DNA of 64,000 nt. Origin: Bipolaris cookei. Its lineage: Eukaryota; Ascomycota; Dothideomycetes; Pleosporales; Pleosporaceae. This document shows, one piece after another, positions 1 through 10,784 of the stretch. Position numbers and translations under genes: made by a program. Below the pieces are notes generated by a model. The model worked only from the letters and a program-made list of their open reading frames with translations, made no database searches and was not told where the DNA came from. Where the stretch lies: contig NRSV01000019.1 in NCBI GenBank assembly GCA_002286855.1, forward strand, positions 251,389 to 315,388. Reading direction: 5' to 3'. Position 1 is the first letter of the stretch. Every line of letters starts with the position of its first letter.

Positions 1-1086
1 ACCGTCTTGGTCTACTACCAGGAAGCTATGACTTTACCCTCTGTCCGGCAATAATTACCATGCCCTGCCCGTGGGGATAAGATATCCAAGATATGAGATG
101 TATGCATGTGTCAGTTTCTCACACCGATTGGTCATTAAATCATTTTTTAGTGAGAAAAAAAGATATACTTGCTCTGGTATCCATGGCCGCTTTAGTTGCG
201 GCGTACTACTAGTAGAATGCACAGACACGACTCACGACCAACGCCGCAACTAGCTCTACTATGAACAATCGGATACAACATCAATGCGCCACATAATGCC
301 AAGAACAGAGACATAAGCACACCTTCACAACATCTAAATATTCATAAGCTATCCACGCGCTTGCTCATTAGCCGGGACAGTGGTCTCACTCCACGTTTTT
401 GACACTTTAATCCACCCTGCAGTGTGGGTACATTGTCCCGCATTGCGCCACCGCTCGACATGGGGGTCCTCGGAGCTTCTACACAAGCGGAATTTTCCCC
501 ATGTACCCAGATTCGCCGTGTATGTATGTACAGTATGTACCACTTACGCAGCCACTGCATGGGCCATACAGTAGAGCCGCATTTCCGACACTGTTCAACC
601 GTATCCCCCGAATCCTACGCTATTAGACATCGGGCCGTTACTAGCAGGCACGAATTGCAGTAAGTGCATGGGCGTAGGCGCTTTCATTGCTTGCATCGGC
701 CATGCCTACATTCTAGGATGGCCTGTATTGTGGATGGAGTCCACCAATGGTGACATGCACGTATAGACGGGCGCCTCCACAATGCCGGATGGTAGCTGTG
801 CATTTACACAAACTGACACAGACTTGAGGGTAACATGGGCTGATGTCGCTTGCCTCAAGCTGCATGATAACGGCACAGTAAAACTAATGATGGCTTCTGC
901 TAGCATGCTTGACGGGGACGCTGCGACGGGTCACTACGACCGAGGTTTCTGCGGCATCAGGCTTTGACAGTCTTGCTTCTTGGGCCGGCCTTGTATATGT
1001 ACCAAAACATAGCCCATGTACCTGACTCCCAAGCAGCAGGTCCGGTCTAATTTTTAAACTTTTCCATTGTACGCTTCCCAGTCACA
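1..1086. other. Intergenic, no gene recognised; includes P450 upstream region
   Basis: Only short ORFs below about 80 codons occur here, on both strands, and none resembles a known protein or has a plausible splice structure. The last few hundred bases before 1087 should contain the promoter of the P450 gene. No convincing TATA box or repeat was seen. Confidence 0.5.
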
Positions 1087-3317
1087 ATGGACGCTCTAGT
1101 ATTACCAACAGTACACTTGCCTACGTTGAGTCCTTTGACAGTCAATGCTGCGAGCAGTGTGTTTGGTTTCTTGTCAATTTTTCTTTGCTACAGAGCACTC
1201 GTAGCTAAGCAGCTGGTGCGTCTTCCTCCGTGTTGGTAAACTCTTCAAGTCCAAAATTGACCTTATCATTTTAGCCATCACCACGACAGCTTTTCAACTA
1301 TGTCTTCAGGCCCTTCGTGACACGTTACAAGGCATGGGCGTACCTCTTCTGGGGCCCCGAGATTATTCAAAAGGCTTTCGATGAGGCTGGTGGCAAACCA
1401 TTCGAGTTGTTCGCTCCAGACAACCGCTACGTCTATGTATCCGATCCTCAGCAAATCAAAGAGATTGACAATGCCCCCGACACTGTCTTGTCGCTTCAAG
1501 CGGCCTCGAAGCAGGTAAGCCGATCTACCACTTATATTCTCTATTGATGCTAACGGATTTTTAGATGTTGCAACCTGTATACACAATGTGAGTATAGCTC
1601 GGAGTTACTTATCGTCCTTGCCATATGGCGGTATATAAGTCACATGACTTCCATTACCCATCTTGACCGAGGATGCAAGTCTCTCATCCTACGCGGCCTG
1701 CTGACATACAACAGGCATGGTTTCAATTGGTTCGATAGGCGCGGAACCGAAGGAGTGGGCTTTATCCGCGCTCTTCGCACGCTCTTGACCAACAACCTAC
1801 CCAAAATCCTGCCTGATCTTACTTGTATCATCCGCACAAGATTCGAGGAGCTACATGCTACTCACCCAGTCATTAATGGTATTGTACACTTTACATATAT
1901 GTATGAATGCAACTGACAGTAAGATATAGGCAAGAGGCAATCAGATGTCTATCACATGACTGTGAAGCTCGTCGTATTGTCCAACGCCGTGTCGTTCTTC
2001 GGAAAGGATCTAGGTATGCTCAAATGAGTATTCGAATACCCTTCTCATACATAAGCTCATACCTTTTTCAGCCAAAGACGAGCAGTTCATGGTCTCGGCC
2101 CTGCAATACATTGAGGAGACTCTAATTTGTGCCGAAATCGTGCGTCTGCTACCCAGCTTCCTGAGTCCGTATGTAACCTCTTCGAACCACTTTCGTTGGT
2201 TTTCCTATGCACATCCACTCACTAACATCAACCCCCCAGTATTGTCGGTAACATCATCGCTCGCACCCTCAAATCACATGCTGTAATCTTCAACCGACTC
2301 CTCCCCATCGCCCAAGAACGCTGCATCGAACGCGATGCCGCCATGCTCGGCCAAAAAGTGCCTCAACACGTACGTGCTAACAAACCCACCTTCGTATCTC
2401 TCAATGCACCTAACCAAACTAACCTGTGATTACAAAGGCCGATTGCATCCAATGGATCATGGAAACCTCACCCAAAAACGCCCCATGGACCCCTCAACGC
2501 GTAGTCCATGAACTAATGGCCATCTGGTTCGGCTCCGTCCACGCCGTCTCTACAACCGTCACCTTCGCCATCCACGATCTCTGCCTCCACCCTGAATACG
2601 TTGCCCCACTACGTGCAGAGTGCCAGTCGCAATATGCGGATTTCGAACGTAAGGGAACGGGTTTGCCGCTGTTGGATAGCTTTATCAAGGAGTCTGCGCG
2701 CTTGACGCCTGTGGAGTCGCGTAAGTTCTTTGTCCCCTTTCCTTCTCTTTCTTCTTCACTGTTTCTAATGCAAAAGAATAGAAAGTACACGTCGTTCTGC
2801 CCTCCAACCTTTCTCACTTAAAGACGGCACCCACGTTAACGTCGGCGACTGGTTCTGCACCCCTGTCCGCGCGATAATGACTAACCCCGTTGACTACCCT
2901 TCCCCGAATACGTTCAGCGGTTTCCGCTTCGCGGACCCGGCGCTTGTACAGGCGCTGGAGGATGCGAAGGGCTCGTTTGAGATACTGCAGAAGAAACCGA
3001 CTAAGTTGACGGATGTGGATATGACGTTTCATGTTTGGGGAACCGGACGCATGGCTTGGTGAGTACTCTTACCCTCTTTTCCTCTCTTCGCCTTTTCTTG
3101 TGCCTGATGGAAGGTCGTGATGGATGAGATGTGCTGACATAATACTAGTCCCGGCCGCTTCTACGCCTCAGCAGTCATGAAAGTCATCCTCGGTCAGGTC
3201 ATTCTAAACTACGACTGCGAGCTTCTGGAGCCGAATGCAAAGCGTCTCTTCACATGGCGCTCAACCATTCTGCCTAAGCCGAGTGCTAAGGTTATCTTTA
3301 CGCCGTTGAAGGCGTAA
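1087..3317 (+). CDS. Cytochrome P450 monooxygenase, ten exons, 531 aa
   Basis: Heme-thiolate monooxygenase, expected on the ER membrane; substrate unknown. Exons by splice signals and phase: 1087-1215, 1275-1514, 1565-1587, 1715-1878, 1930-2013, 2072-2168, 2240-2369, 2438-2720, 2782-3058, 3149-3317. The start gives a hydrophobic N-terminal anchor of about residues 20-40 followed by a Pro-containing hinge (PSPRQL). The I-helix region (WFGSVHAVSTT) lies near residues 315-330 and the K-helix ExxR (ESAR) near 373. The heme loop reads WGTGRMACPGRF, with the Cys ligand at residue 476. The first position of this loop is Trp rather than Phe, as in many fungal P450s. The Cys codon is split by the last intron. 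Exon 3 is only 23 nt. Length and motifs suggest an intact enzyme. The I-helix and C-terminal style resemble the fungal CYP68/CYP503 (ent-kaurene oxidase-like) group, which is an inference. No terpene cyclase or other biosynthetic genes adjoin it. Confidence 0.9.
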
Positions 3318-3685
3318 ATCTGATGCTGCGTCGGGTACATGCTTGCGTTTGTGTCTTATGTTTTTGGGGGGGAGTTTTGGTTAACGAGTTCATCCAATTA
3401 GCGTTTCTTGTTTTGGCGTTTGGGCATATGAGTTATGATATGACGGAATGATCTCAGCGCACCTTTTTTTCTGCTAGTAGCGAATGAAGACATGACACTT
3501 TTATTAGAAGCGACCTTTGAGACATGATGTTGATGCCACAAGGAGGGTGGGTATACTGGACCTAGCATTGCAGATGATATCTGGAGTCACCTGATTTTGC
3601 CGAATCATACTACCATAGCATATTTCCTGTTCGAAATGCCTCACATCGTTCATAGCCTCTCTCTTCAGCTTCTCCTGAGTCGCTC
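3318..3685. other. Short convergent intergenic region
   Basis: Sequence between the P450 stop and the end of the orphan ORF on the other strand. It holds the two 3' untranslated regions, including a GT-rich stretch after 3350. No gene is seen. Confidence 0.5.
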
Positions 3686-4600
3686 TCACCAATAACAGCA
3701 CTGGCTAAACGAATACCCCTCCGCCCCAATGTTTGAGTATTGGCTCGCATCCTGACAGTCTAAACGATCCATTTCGCATCCCCCAATTTTTTTTCTTGGG
3801 TTTACTCCAGACTGTCGAGGGATAGACACATGTCTTGGATGTGTCTTCCCAAGAGGCAAGTCCGCGGCACATTTAATATTCCTGTTCCAACTCACCCATA
3901 CGTCTCGGTCATGGTCCAGTAGATTTGCTGCTGGGTTGTTTCGTTTGGACGAAGGCGGGGCGATGGCTAATCTGCCGGGTACTTCAAAGCCGCGGACCAC
4001 CCTTTCTGGTGTGTAGTCGTCGCGCGCTACCACAGCATATCCGGTGTATGCGGTGAGAGGGGCGGGCGAGATTCTCGCATAGGATAGGCAGTGCGTGACG
4101 GGATGGGTTTCGGGTGTACGAACGGAAGGGATGACTTTCGGGAGGAGAAGTCGAGGTGCGTGCTTACACGAATCGGGGTGCTTGAAGTTGTGCTTCTGTA
4201 CAGTCGCTGCCGTATTATCCTGCTTCTCGGGAGTCTTCAGCGGCTGAGATGCCGACTCAGCGCGTGTATAGTTACAGACGAAGCTGTCGGTCCGTTTGTG
4301 ATCATTCTGTGAGCTCAAGGTTGACTTGCGTCCTGCGAATAGCGTTACGAGCCAATCATGCCACGTTCTTGAGGATGCATCTGGATTGTATCGTTTTGTT
4401 GCAAAATTAGGCCGTTCTCGTGCGATCGCTTCATCGTTCTCAGACCCTGGTATATATAGGGGAGCGAGCGCCAGGAGCGAACTGCTAGGGTCGGTGTCAT
4501 CGTCTACGGAACTTGTGAAACAAGACAGACTCCCTGGATCGAATGAAGGGATTAGGGTTCCTGCCGTAGGGTAAATGTCGCTCTCCAGAATGCCGTCCAT
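3686..4600 (-). CDS. Hypothetical protein, 304 aa, no recognised domain
   Basis: Single open frame of 304 codons, starting MDGILESD. I recognise no family. The N-terminal third is Ser/Asp/Pro-rich with a low-complexity DDDTDPSSS stretch, and the rest is rich in Arg, Pro and His with scattered Cys. There is no signal peptide or membrane segment. The absence of introns in an intron-rich neighbourhood and the lack of conserved motifs leave open a lineage-specific orphan or a fortuitous ORF. Its length makes chance less likely but does not exclude it. Confidence 0.4.
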   Translation of the reverse strand: MDGILESDIYPTAGTLIPSFDPGSLSCFTSSVDDDTDPSSSLLALAPLYIPGSENDEAIARERPNFATKRYNPDASSRTWHDWLVTLFAGRKSTLSSQNDHKRTDSFVCNYTRAESASQPLKTPEKQDNTAATVQKHNFKHPDSCKHAPRLLLPKVIPSVRTPETHPVTHCLSYARISPAPLTAYTGYAVVARDDYTPERVVRGFEVPGRLAIAPPSSKRNNPAANLLDHDRDVWVSWNRNIKCAADLPLGKTHPRHVSIPRQSGVNPRKKIGGCEMDRLDCQDASQYSNIGAEGYSFSQCCYW

Positions 4601-5493
4601 CCCATCAACTGCTGGAGCAGAAGCCCGCCTTTGGGAAAAACAACCTCCCTTTTCTCCATGTATACTAATGTTCTTTTCGTATATTGCTTGACCTGAATCA
4701 ATGGGAGTTATATATACTTATCTTGGTTAGCAATCTTGCTAGAGAGGTGAGCATAGTGGTCAATTATATGCCTCTGTCGACTATATCTGGGTCATCCATG
4801 ATGTCGTTTGCTGGTGATGGTTTGGCCATATCAACGTGATGCTTGTTGTCTTCTTGCAGATGCTGCTTGTTTTGACCATGCAATTGAACGCGCGACATAA
4901 TTTTGCACGGTCCAGTGATATTGCAACTGTCAGTTGGGATGAATTGGCTGAGTAAGTCTATGAGAGGAACTGGTAAGAGAAGGGTGTTAAGAGAAATTGG
5001 TGAAGTAAAGTCAAGAACTACGCAAGTTTGTGGAGAATTGCAAAGTAAAGTTCCTGTTGCGTATGCATGTTTTAATCAGCGTATGAAAGATTCACCGCTT
5101 TACGAGTGATTGTGATGAAGCGATGTGATTGTGATGGTAGCACATGGCGATATCACGGTGAAGTTGAAACTGAGAGACGTGAACTACAGGAAAGGAGGCA
5201 AACATGTAGAGCATTTGCTGATGCTGAAAATGTCACTGGGACAGAAGATGAAAACTGATTGGTTGCGAATCTCTGGTCTCTTAAGTGTGATGTACGATTA
5301 CAGCTGCATACCGCCAGGTGAGCATGGAGACAGTGTAGCACAGGCTTAAGCTGTAGGCGTTGATATAATGACACTTGGCCGAGCTCCGATTGACACTGAT
5401 AGAAGCGCACATGATAGTTCATCCATCATGCTTGCGTGCACACAGGCACGGACATATGGCTGCTTGGTGATTCAAGGTTCACACCCAGTATAC
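4601..5493. other. Intergenic, nothing recognised
   Basis: Upstream of the orphan ORF and downstream of LSM6. It contains a few short ORFs on both strands without family resemblance. A TATA-like TATATACTTA lies near 4710. No repeats or RNA genes were seen. Confidence 0.45.
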
Positions 5494-5867
5494 TCATGCG
5501 TTGTCTGCGCAAATATATGTGACTACATGCTAGGTTAGCAAAATAGAAAGGCAGAACAAAGGAAAGGAACAAGGCACCATTGTTTCCACGGACAAAGGCA
5601 TCGCCCCAGTTGCGCGTGACCTTGCCGTCTGAGACTTCCTTGCAGCGCTCAAGGGCAATGTTCATGTAGCCATCGACTGACTGAAGGTCGCCTGTGACGA
5701 TGTTAGCACACAACGGAGATGAGGACAGCAGCATATGCACCTTTGTAGATGATGCCAGAGTTCAGTTTGACAGTGACAGGAGCGCCAATAATCTCGCTGA
5801 GAAAGCCGCTGGGGTCTCTAGAGTCGGCGGCGGCCTCTGGTGCTGGGCTTTCGCCGTTTGTGGACAT
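5494..5867 (-). CDS. LSM6: LSm6, U6 snRNA-associated Sm-like protein, 89 aa
   Basis: Sm-fold subunit of the Lsm1-7 (cytoplasmic mRNA decay) and Lsm2-8 (nuclear U6 snRNA) rings. Exons on the minus strand: 5867-5741, 5691-5578, 5522-5494. The Sm1 motif reads FLSEIIGAPVTVKLNSGIIYKG, joined to DLQSVDGYMNIAL and a Sm2-like FVRGNNVTYI, which matches the LSm6 pattern. The start ATG at 5867 leaves a short acidic/Ala-rich N-terminus (STNGESPAPEAA), common in fungal LSm6. The second intron was placed with its acceptor at 5523-5524 because this restores the conserved NNVxYI ending. A second AG 18 nt further on would remove six residues of that strand. The gene is divergent from the Rad60-like gene. Confidence 0.93.
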
Positions 5868-6214
5868 GGTGTCGTGGCTGGTTAGATGAGAGTTCCTGGA
5901 CGCATGTTCAGCGACATGGTCGTAGTAGCATAGATGATGCTGGGACAAATGAGCTTACGTAAGAAGAGGTGCGTTCCTGCCTTGCGCTGGCGATGTGCTG
6001 GTGGGTGACGGGTGAATGGACTGAGTAGATGGCGCACGGACCCGCTCTTTCTGTCGCTACTGAGAGATGGCAATTGCGAGCAACGTGACTGCGCGTTTGG
6101 GAAAGCCCCACCGTCCCGCCTTCCACGTCTGTCCACCTGCTCCTTCCATGCGGGTACTGCTGAGTCAACACCGTTGAAGGTAGCCCATTTACAATCGATG
6201 CCTCTCTTACAACC
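5868..6214. promoter_or_regulatory. Shared divergent promoter of LSM6 and the Rad60-like gene
   Basis: 347 bp separate the two divergent start codons, so both promoters must lie here. A TGAGTCA heptamer at 6161-6167 matches the AP-1/Gcn4-type consensus, but its relevance to these two genes is unproven. Confidence 0.5.
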
Positions 6215-7590
6215 ATGACACAAGCCACCACGAGCGCGGCACCGCCCAAGAAGCGCTCTCTCTTCAAGCGCCCAGCCTGGCAAGACTCTCCGAAAGACGA
6301 CGACGCCGACATCTTCAGTCACTCGAATGAGTTTGCCGACATCATCGCCGACGAGGCCAGACGGCGCACAGAGGAAAAGAAGCAGGAAGAGACCCGCCGT
6401 GCACGCAAGCACTCGCAGCCACGAGACAGCAAACGTCGGCGCACGTCAGATCCAGACGACAAAAAGGCTACCACAAGCTCGACACTGAAGACATCCCCCA
6501 GACGCAGCAACACACCCCTCTCCCCTCTCCCCGTACGATCGCCGCCGGCCTCACTCGCTGCCCGCTACGACTCACTAGCAACGTCCAATCCTTCAGCCGC
6601 CTCGCTGCCACATAAGGACTCGCTCGTTGTTAAGCTGGATGATTCGGACGATGACTCGCATAATGCTCTTAAGCCTCCCGCGCCATTCGCTGCCAGCCAT
6701 ATACAAGACGTAGCTGTTCACCAGTCAAAACAGTCGCCAGTGATTATTGAAGACGACGATGACGAAGACGAGGCAGAGGATGACGAAGACTCCATGTTTG
6801 CTGTATTGAGGGCAAGGGCACGAGCGCGCATTGCAGCAAAGGCCGCTGCCTCATCAGCACAAGGCAGTGACGCCCCAAAAGCCCCAATCACCCAACTTCT
6901 CATTACTTCGCGCATCCCAAACACAAACGCCCTCATGGTCAAGATCAGAGTCGACACTTTTATCGAGAAGCCACGCAAGGCATGGTGCGCAAAACAAGGC
7001 CTTTCGCAAAAAGACGCGGACAATATTTTTTTCACATGGAAGGGCACACGTATATATGACAGCACATCCGTCACACGTTTGGGCATCACAGTTGACGACA
7101 GCGGTAATGTGTCAATGGAAGGGGACACCAACATTTACGATGACGTCAACCTCCCAAAGATCCATGTCGAAGCCTGGACCGATGAACTTTATAAAGAGTA
7201 CAAGAGGGAGGAAGCTGCAGCGGCGGCGGCTAAAATGCTTGCCGCCGAAGCCCCTGTCGTGGTCGAAGAAAGGACTCCCACTCCAGAACCCACTCCTGTG
7301 TCCGCAAAACTCCGTATCATCTTGCGTGCCAAGGGCAAGGCAGATTTTGGCTTGACAGTGAATCCAGTACGTACAGATGTCTTTAAGGCGAGACAAAATC
7401 TCGTGTATACTAACAATAGCTATAGCACACTACAATTGCCCATATTGCAAGCGCATATAAATCCCAAACTGGTATTGAGAAAAACCAACCAATCACACTC
7501 ATGTTTGACGGCGACCGGCTTATGCCCTTGGACACCGTGGCCGACTACGAGATGGAGGACAAGGATGGAATTGAAGTCCTGTTCAAGTGA
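6215..7590 (+). CDS. Rad60/Esc2/NIP45-like protein with tandem SUMO-like domains, 438 aa
   Basis: Two exons, 6215-7366 and 7426-7590. Rad60/Esc2/NIP45 proteins are nuclear SUMO-pathway scaffolds acting in genome stability. The N-terminal half is low-complexity and highly charged with basic clusters (e.g. SKRRRTSD) consistent with nuclear import. A strong SUMO-interaction-type motif, VIIEDDDD, lies near residues 175-182. Two ubiquitin-like segments follow. The first, about 230-340, contains FFTWKGTRIYD and RLGI. The second, about 365-438, contains LRIILRAKGK, ITLMFDGDRL and the ending GIEVLFK, the Rad60-SLD pattern. The intron (59 nt, branch-like ACTAACA, acceptor TATAG) falls inside the second domain. 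Without removing it the frame would run into an unrelated tail. The gene is divergent from LSM6. Confidence 0.85.
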
Positions 7591-7823
7591 ACATGTCTCC
7601 ACGTTTTATTTACAGCAGCGGCCTTCTGGTGTGTACTCGCATTGTCGTTATTTGATTTCTTGATATGAATGCTAGCGTGGCGTTAGGGGCGCATCGACAT
7701 TCGAACCACTTGTGCTTCAGCAATTTGATCTGAATATTCCTTGAGATGGACCTGAAGCATTTTTAACGCATCGTATAACAACCATAGCTGTCAATATAAC
7801 CATTTGCCTTTTGATTCAATGAC

Positions 7824-8813
7824 TCAGATATTAGGATTCTTCCTCCTATTCGCACCTCCATCAAGAATCAACTCTTGACCGCTCAAAAAGCCTGCTCCCA
7901 TAACATACTCCACCATCTCAGCAAGATCCTCTCCTCTTCCCACCCGGCCAGCGGGATGCTGCTTATGATACAACTCATCCAAATCCTCGGCCCACGCCAT
8001 CATCCTCAACTTCTGCGCGGACTCTTCATGCGGCGCAACCTCCTTGTACGCCCCATTCTGCTGCTCCTTGATCTCCAAATCCCTTGCCTTACACTCATGC
8101 TGCACACTGACCCACCCGGGCGAGATAGCTACAACACGGATCCCCCATCTTTGACACGAAATCGACATCGCTTGCGTCAACGCCAATACCCCCCCTTTAC
8201 TCGCCGCATACCCCTCACAATCCGGATCAGACTGGTGCGCACGAAACGACGCAACGTTGATTATGCACCCACCCTCATCTAGTTTATCGTCCCCATGCAA
8301 ATTGGTGGGTAACTGATTGAATTCCTCAGTCCGCTTGAGATCTTTCCTCCGATCCACACCCTTTGTGCCTTCTTTCTGTGTGTTCTTACTCTTCATGAAG
8401 GGGATCACCGCTTGACTCATATAGAATGGTGCACTAAGATTCGTAGCGAGATACGCTTCCCATTGCGCACCCGTGGCTACATCTTCCATTGTGCCGTTTC
8501 CGGCATTGAAAAAGCCACGGGCGATGCCCGCGTTGTTAATCAATACATCGATGCGTCCGCCGAAGAACTCGGCGGCTTGCGCGACGGCAGTGCGGATTTC
8601 GTCTGGCTTGGTGAGGTCGGTGACATGGGAGCTTACGCGGGGTGCGTAGGCGGATAGGTGCGTGGAGACTGCGTAATCGAGTTCTTCGGCATCGAAATCC
8701 AAGATGAAGACGCGGTGGGAGGCGGGGAGGGAGAGAAGGTGGCGTGCGGTGCAGCGGCCTATGCCGCGCGCGCCGCCGGTTATGATGATGTTTTTGGATT
8801 TTGAAGCGGACAT
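7824..8813 (-). CDS. Short-chain dehydrogenase/reductase (SDR), 329 aa
   Basis: Intronless Rossmann-fold oxidoreductase of the classical SDR type. The cofactor loop TGGARGIG is at about residues 12-19, and the acidic DFDAEE after beta-2 suggests NAD(H) preference. The structural NNAG lies near residue 92. The catalytic Ser sits in INVASF and the YxxxK motif in YAASKGG, followed by SPGWV. An insertion of about 35 residues with many Lys and Asp sits between the NNAG segment and the catalytic Ser and is longer than usual. The end (GAGFLSGQELILDGGANRRK) is the usual SDR C-terminal signature. The substrate cannot be read from sequence; FabG-like 3-oxoacyl reductases are the closest general type. 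Confidence 0.9.
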   Translation of the reverse strand: MSASKSKNIIITGGARGIGRCTARHLLSLPASHRVFILDFDAEELDYAVSTHLSAYAPRVSSHVTDLTKPDEIRTAVAQAAEFFGGRIDVLINNAGIARGFFNAGNGTMEDVATGAQWEAYLATNLSAPFYMSQAVIPFMKSKNTQKEGTKGVDRRKDLKRTEEFNQLPTNLHGDDKLDEGGCIINVASFRAHQSDPDCEGYAASKGGVLALTQAMSISCQRWGIRVVAISPGWVSVQHECKARDLEIKEQQNGAYKEVAPHEESAQKLRMMAWAEDLDELYHKQHPAGRVGRGEDLAEMVEYVMGAGFLSGQELILDGGANRRKNPNI

Positions 8814-9710
8814 TTTGTATATGACTTGCTAGAATAGCAAAGCCCGAGAATCAGATAGTAGTACTATCTAGACGTCGTTACAATTGCAAAAGCACATGTA
8901 CCTTCTTATATGTAACATGTCTCCAGAATGCCCGCTTGTTGGTGGCGCATGTGCTAACTGTTGATATTGTAACATGCGGGATTCACCCTTTCAGGCTATT
9001 TTACTCTTCCACCCACGCATATAGCGTGGTGGATTGCAACAGGAACGTTGGTGTATGCACACATTAGCCCTGGGGGGTGGTGCGGGAACGTCCTGCATCA
9101 AGGTCCTAGTCTAGTACGCCTTGGAAGCAGGCCCGCGTATCCGCTTCCCACTTTCTCATGAACGCAAATGAAATAGGTTGACAATTGTTCCGATGGAAAG
9201 GCGGACCTGGATGCTAAGCGATGATTGAAGTGCGGAGAGCGTTTGAAAGACATGCGGAGTTCGGACAGCCGAGCCGTTGGGAGGATGCAATTGTCTCACT
9301 GGAGATGGTGGTGTGCGGGGACCGGATATCTGGTCGCTTGCCTGGCCCACTTATCGTGTATAGCTATGTTCCACTGCGAAGTGATTGTTATGTTTTGATG
9401 GCATACTTTGAATTTGATGATGGTAGGAATGGGAGTTTTGCCGAGGGTAAAGTGAGCATTTTTGCCTATCATGGCTTGTTGAACATTTACATATGAAGGT
9501 CTGATGGGTTACTGTCATGGATCCTTTCCGTAAGAAACACCAAAGTCTGAATCTGGGCTATGCTTGTCTTTCACTCTTGATGTTGTGTACATCTAGCTGA
9601 TTAATTGGATGCGTATCGTACACGTTCATCTTGACTACAGATCCATCCGAGAAATACAATACATTATCGTAGCAATCACGACTCATGACAACCGAAAAAT
9701 CCCAGTAACA
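8814..9710. other. Intergenic, nothing recognised
   Basis: About 0.9 kb between the SDR start and the end of the TIM-barrel gene. ORFs here are under 95 codons and do not resemble proteins. It contains a G-rich CCTGGGGGGTGG at about 9068. The SDR promoter should lie in the left part. Confidence 0.45.
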
Positions 9711-10784
9711 TCATCTCGTCGCCATCTCCTCGTCCACTTTTTGTCCCGCACACTCCTGCAGCAACCGCTCTTGTACATTCTTAGCAGCACGCGCGTAGGC
9801 AACAATATCCACATCTGTCTTCTTGCCATCGGACCCACCGTCAAACACCTCGTAGCTGAACCACCCCCGGAATCCCGTCTTGAGCACTGCTCTTGCAACA
9901 TCGACAACAGGTAGGTAACCACCGTTATATGGAAGCGGTCTAAAGTCGTGGCTCCAACGTCCGCGAGGCAGCAGACCGGACTCATCGCGCTCGGCATTCA
10001 TCGGCTGTGGTACCTTGTAAGCATCACTAATTTGCAGGAGATAGATCTTTTCCTTTGGGATACTGGTGCTGAGTTCCTCGAGACTCTTTTGGAATCGCTT
10101 CTCCAGCTCGTCCTTCGACACGTGTTCGCGCATACCGGATGCGGTTCTAGGATCTCCCCATTCGCCGCCCGCTGTCTGGAATGTATCAAGGCAAAGACCG
10201 ATGTTGGGGCGGTCGACTTTCTGGACGATGCTCCAGACGTCTTTCCAGTCTGGGGCATGCGTCGACCAACACCAGTTTTCGTAGGCGAGTCGGAAACCAT
10301 GTTCATTGAGCATGTCGCATAGCACCTGGAGGTCCGATACCATTTTGCTCTTTTCTAATTTTTCAAGCGGCGTATCGGTCGATCCAACTTGGAGCATGTC
10401 TGTTCCGCACGCCTGCATGATACGGATCCAGCCGCGTGCTCTGTCCATGGCATCTTTGCGGCCAGGAGAATCTTCGGGCCAGCCTTCGTAGTTGGCAAAG
10501 GGCTGCAGCATCATGATTCCTAGGTTCCGCTTGTTGCATTCTTTCTTAATCTCGGCTGCCACTGTGCAAAGTTCATCGTAGTTGGATGGCGGCACCTCGT
10601 GGCCGAGCAAGGTTTGACCGTACGAGAGGATATCAGGGAATGAAAGCTCAATAGCAGAGAAGCCTGCATTAGAGATTGCATGTAGTCGGTCAAGTAGAGG
10701 CTGAGGGTTTGATGGGCTGCCGAGCGAGCATGTCGCATAGCTGATGGGAATGGAAACTAGAGAAGAGTAGTCGAGTCCGCTCAT
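9711..10784 (-). CDS. Xylose isomerase-like TIM-barrel protein, probable 3-dehydroshikimate dehydratase/sugar phosphate isomerase family, 357 aa
   Basis: Intronless. The frame is open upstream to 10943, but MSGLDYSS at 10784 is the likely start, because upstream residues do not look conserved and the barrel begins at PISYATCSLG. Family features are metal-ligand-type acidic residues at strand ends: ELSFPD near residue 45, AYENWCW near 175, CLDTFQ near 205 and SYEVFDGG near 325. HDFRPLPYNGGYLP precedes the last strands. Members include fungal 3-dehydroshikimate dehydratases of quinate/shikimate catabolism and sugar phosphate epimerases; the sequence alone does not choose between them. The head-to-head DAHP synthase, which feeds the shikimate pathway, makes the dehydratase reading attractive. 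No signal peptide. Confidence 0.8.
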   Translation of the reverse strand: MSGLDYSSLVSIPISYATCSLGSPSNPQPLLDRLHAISNAGFSAIELSFPDILSYGQTLLGHEVPPSNYDELCTVAAEIKKECNKRNLGIMMLQPFANYEGWPEDSPGRKDAMDRARGWIRIMQACGTDMLQVGSTDTPLEKLEKSKMVSDLQVLCDMLNEHGFRLAYENWCWSTHAPDWKDVWSIVQKVDRPNIGLCLDTFQTAGGEWGDPRTASGMREHVSKDELEKRFQKSLEELSTSIPKEKIYLLQISDAYKVPQPMNAERDESGLLPRGRWSHDFRPLPYNGGYLPVVDVARAVLKTGFRGWFSYEVFDGGSDGKKTDVDIVAYARAAKNVQERLLQECAGQKVDEEMATR

